This document shows positions 62,681-64,000 of a DNA stretch of 64,000 bases, one piece after another (position 1 is the stretch's first letter; the number at the start of each line of letters is the position of its first letter). A program made the translations under genes and the position numbers. Location: positions 434,001 through 498,000 of the forward strand of contig NZ_SWMU01000001.1 of NCBI RefSeq assembly GCF_006120725.1, read 5' to 3'. Source of the DNA: Mesohalobacter halotolerans (GTDB lineage Bacteria; Bacteroidota; Bacteroidia; Flavobacteriales; Flavobacteriaceae). The notes under the pieces are model-generated. The model was not told the origin of the DNA. It saw only the letters and a list, made by a program, of their open reading frames with translations, and searched no databases.

Positions 62681-63760
62681 TTAAGTTGAAAATCGTATTC
62701 TTGGGTCGAGCCAAGCATATATTATATCTACAAATATATTGATAATGATAAACATAAGTGCAATGATAAGTACTGCACCCATAATAATAGGTAAATCTAA
62801 GGTTTCTAAAGCGTTAACAATTTCTTTGCCTAAGCCATTCCAACCAAAAATATACTCGACGAATACGGCTCCGGCTAGCATAGACGCAAACCAGCCCGAT
62901 ATGGCTGTGATTACCGGATTTAAAGCATTTTTAAGCGCGTGTTTATAAATGATTTTGAATTCAGATAGCCCTTTAGCTCTAGCAGTTCTGATGTAATCTT
63001 CCTGTAATTGTTCCAATAAGGCATTCCGCATGAGTTGAGACACCACAGCCAAAGGCCTTATGCCTAAAACCACAGCCGGTAGTATTAAATTTTTTAATAT
63101 TAAATGCCGCTGTTCACCAAAATCATCCAGCTCGTATAGGTTGCCTGTCATGTTAAGACCTGTTAAATCTTTAAGGACATAAGCGAAAAACCATGCAAAT
63201 AAAATGGCGCTAAAAAATGAGGGAAGACTCATCCCTAAAGTACTTAAAATCTGAATACTTTTATCTAAAACAGTGTCTTGAAAAATAGCTGAAAAAACAC
63301 CTAGTAAAATACCTATTAATAAAGCAATGCTAATCGCACTTATCGCCAAAACAGCAGTATTAGGTAAGGTTTCTGCAATGATTGAACTGACAGACCTGCC
63401 GTTTTGCTGAAAGGATTCTCTAAGATAGGGTCTTTTTAAAACAACATCATAGCTTGAAATTTTAAATAGTTGAATGGCACTGTATTTCTCTGAATTTAAT
63501 GAAGTATAATGGTCTTTATCTTTTTTGTGAAATGATAATGGCGACAAATCGTTTAAATAGTATATGTATTGCACTGAAATGGGTTGGTCAAACCCGTATT
63601 TTTGTTTGACTTTATCAAGCTGTTCTTGGGATTGATTCTGGCCTAACATCATTTGAGCAGGATCGCCGGGTAAAACTGAAAACATAAAAAAAATAACCGT
63701 TACAACACCAAATAAAGTGAGTAAGGCGTAACCTATTTTTTTAAATACTAAAATTAGCAA
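62681..63760 (-). CDS. DppB-like ABC transporter permease
   Basis: A 359-residue peptide/nickel-type permease: N-terminal V-L-P-G-D-P-A-Q-M-M-L-G, a periplasmic loop, then the loop E-D-Y-I-R-T-A-R-A-K-G-L-S that contacts the ATPase. No ATG is available: an in-frame TAG (63794) closes the preceding gene's frame and TTG 63760 is the plausible start. The matching DppC-type gene is at 37659. No binding protein or ATPase lies near. Confidence 0.9.
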   Translation of the reverse strand: MLILVFKKIGYALLTLFGVVTVIFFMFSVLPGDPAQMMLGQNQSQEQLDKVKQKYGFDQPISVQYIYYLNDLSPLSFHKKDKDHYTSLNSEKYSAIQLFKISSYDVVLKRPYLRESFQQNGRSVSSIIAETLPNTAVLAISAISIALLIGILLGVFSAIFQDTVLDKSIQILSTLGMSLPSFFSAILFAWFFAYVLKDLTGLNMTGNLYELDDFGEQRHLILKNLILPAVVLGIRPLAVVSQLMRNALLEQLQEDYIRTARAKGLSEFKIIYKHALKNALNPVITAISGWFASMLAGAVFVEYIFGWNGLGKEIVNALETLDLPIIMGAVLIIALMFIIINIFVDIIYAWLDPRIRFST

Positions 63761-63793
63761 GGTTGTATATTTTAAATTCCAGTTGAGTGTAAT

Positions 63794-64000
63794 CTAAAAC
63801 TCTAAATCTTCAGCATCATGCCAGTGCACCTTTTGTTTAATAACACCTTTATTTAACACTAATAAACCTGGATTTGAGCGCACAATGGTTTTGATTGCGG
63901 TTTCGTCAGCAAAATAAAAATCAAGCTCAGTTTGTAAGGCTTCATTAATTACATTTTGGGCTTTTTTGCCAGACGACGTTAGAATAATGACTTTGTAGTC
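63794..64000 (-). CDS. DoxX/BT_3928-type protein, C-terminal end only
   Basis: 68 codons remain before the stop, reading D-Y-K-V-I-I-L-T-S-S-G-K-K, then a long segment, N-P-G-L-L-V-L-N-K-G-V-I and K-V-H-W-H-D-A-E-D-L. This matches the thioredoxin-like C-terminal extension of BT_3928-type DoxX proteins, which in flavobacteria commonly precede tpiA. The membrane part lies beyond the window edge. Confidence 0.75.
   Translation of the reverse strand, partial: DYKVIILTSSGKKAQNVINEALQTELDFYFADETAIKTIVRSNPGLLVLNKGVIKQKVHWHDAEDLEF

Overview
The window is chromosomal DNA from a member of the Flavobacteriia (Bacteroidota), most likely a Flavobacteriaceae; I do not name a genus. Evidence: the DNA is AT-rich; promoters follow the Bacteroidota pattern (TAnnTTTG at -7) and ribosome binding sites are not obvious; the type IX secretion/gliding lipoprotein SprE is present; the ATP synthase operon (atpB-E-F-H-A-G) lacks atpD and atpC; there are HmuR/HmuY haem-uptake genes, small lipoproteins and several DUF families typical of flavobacteria. 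It reads as ordinary core chromosome with no prophage or insertion sequence.

Layout. 1-6.1 kb: end of an M13 metalloprotease, 3-hydroxyanthranilate dioxygenase, an MFS transporter, primase DnaG, GreA with a terminator-like leader hairpin, two small lipoproteins and tRNA-Leu(TAG). 6.1-10.1 kb (minus): methionine operon metY-metX-hom behind a SAM-I riboswitch. 11-19.2 kb (minus): a 1989-residue alpha-2-macroglobulin-like protein carrying an embedded SusC-type regulatory plus plug module, then a glycosidase resembling neutral invertase and a fructokinase-like kinase. 19.4-28.1 kb (plus): sprE, bactofilin, atpZ, a DUF6168-like gene and the ATP synthase genes. 28.2-35.2 kb: dusB, then minus-strand envelope and ribosome genes (LolC/E-like permease, rbfA, EnvC-like, DUF4292 lipoprotein, TPR protein, sugar nucleotidyltransferase).

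35.5-38.8 kb: tail-specific protease and a DppC-like permease. 38.8-46 kb (minus): cytochrome oxidase assembly genes (cyoE, two subunit III genes, subunit IV, a cysteine-free SCO-like protein, SCO, DUF420, small proteins). A HigBA toxin-antitoxin module interrupts this run, and its toxin gene has an in-frame amber codon. A frameshifted EamA transporter follows. 46-50.7 kb: a pseudouridine synthase with an altered active site, a GH53 galactanase and small membrane proteins. 50.8-56.5 kb: DUF6607, HmuR, HmuY and DoxX genes, then a ZIP transporter and a DtxR-type regulator. 56.7-64 kb: Kdo transferase, sugar aminotransferase, amidohydrolase, ClpS, PrmA, TpiA, a DppB-like permease and the end of a DoxX-type protein.

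The intergenic DNA is unusually structured. It has two copies of a long hairpin element that resembles one recurring in flavobacterial genomes, a third nested inverted repeat, and a cluster of three REP-like palindromes, one of which has become the last codons of the aminotransferase gene. The least explained items are the A2M/SusC-plug chimera, the GreA leader hairpin, the atpE-atpF terminator, the broken HigB toxin, the altered pseudouridine synthase and the hairpin elements.
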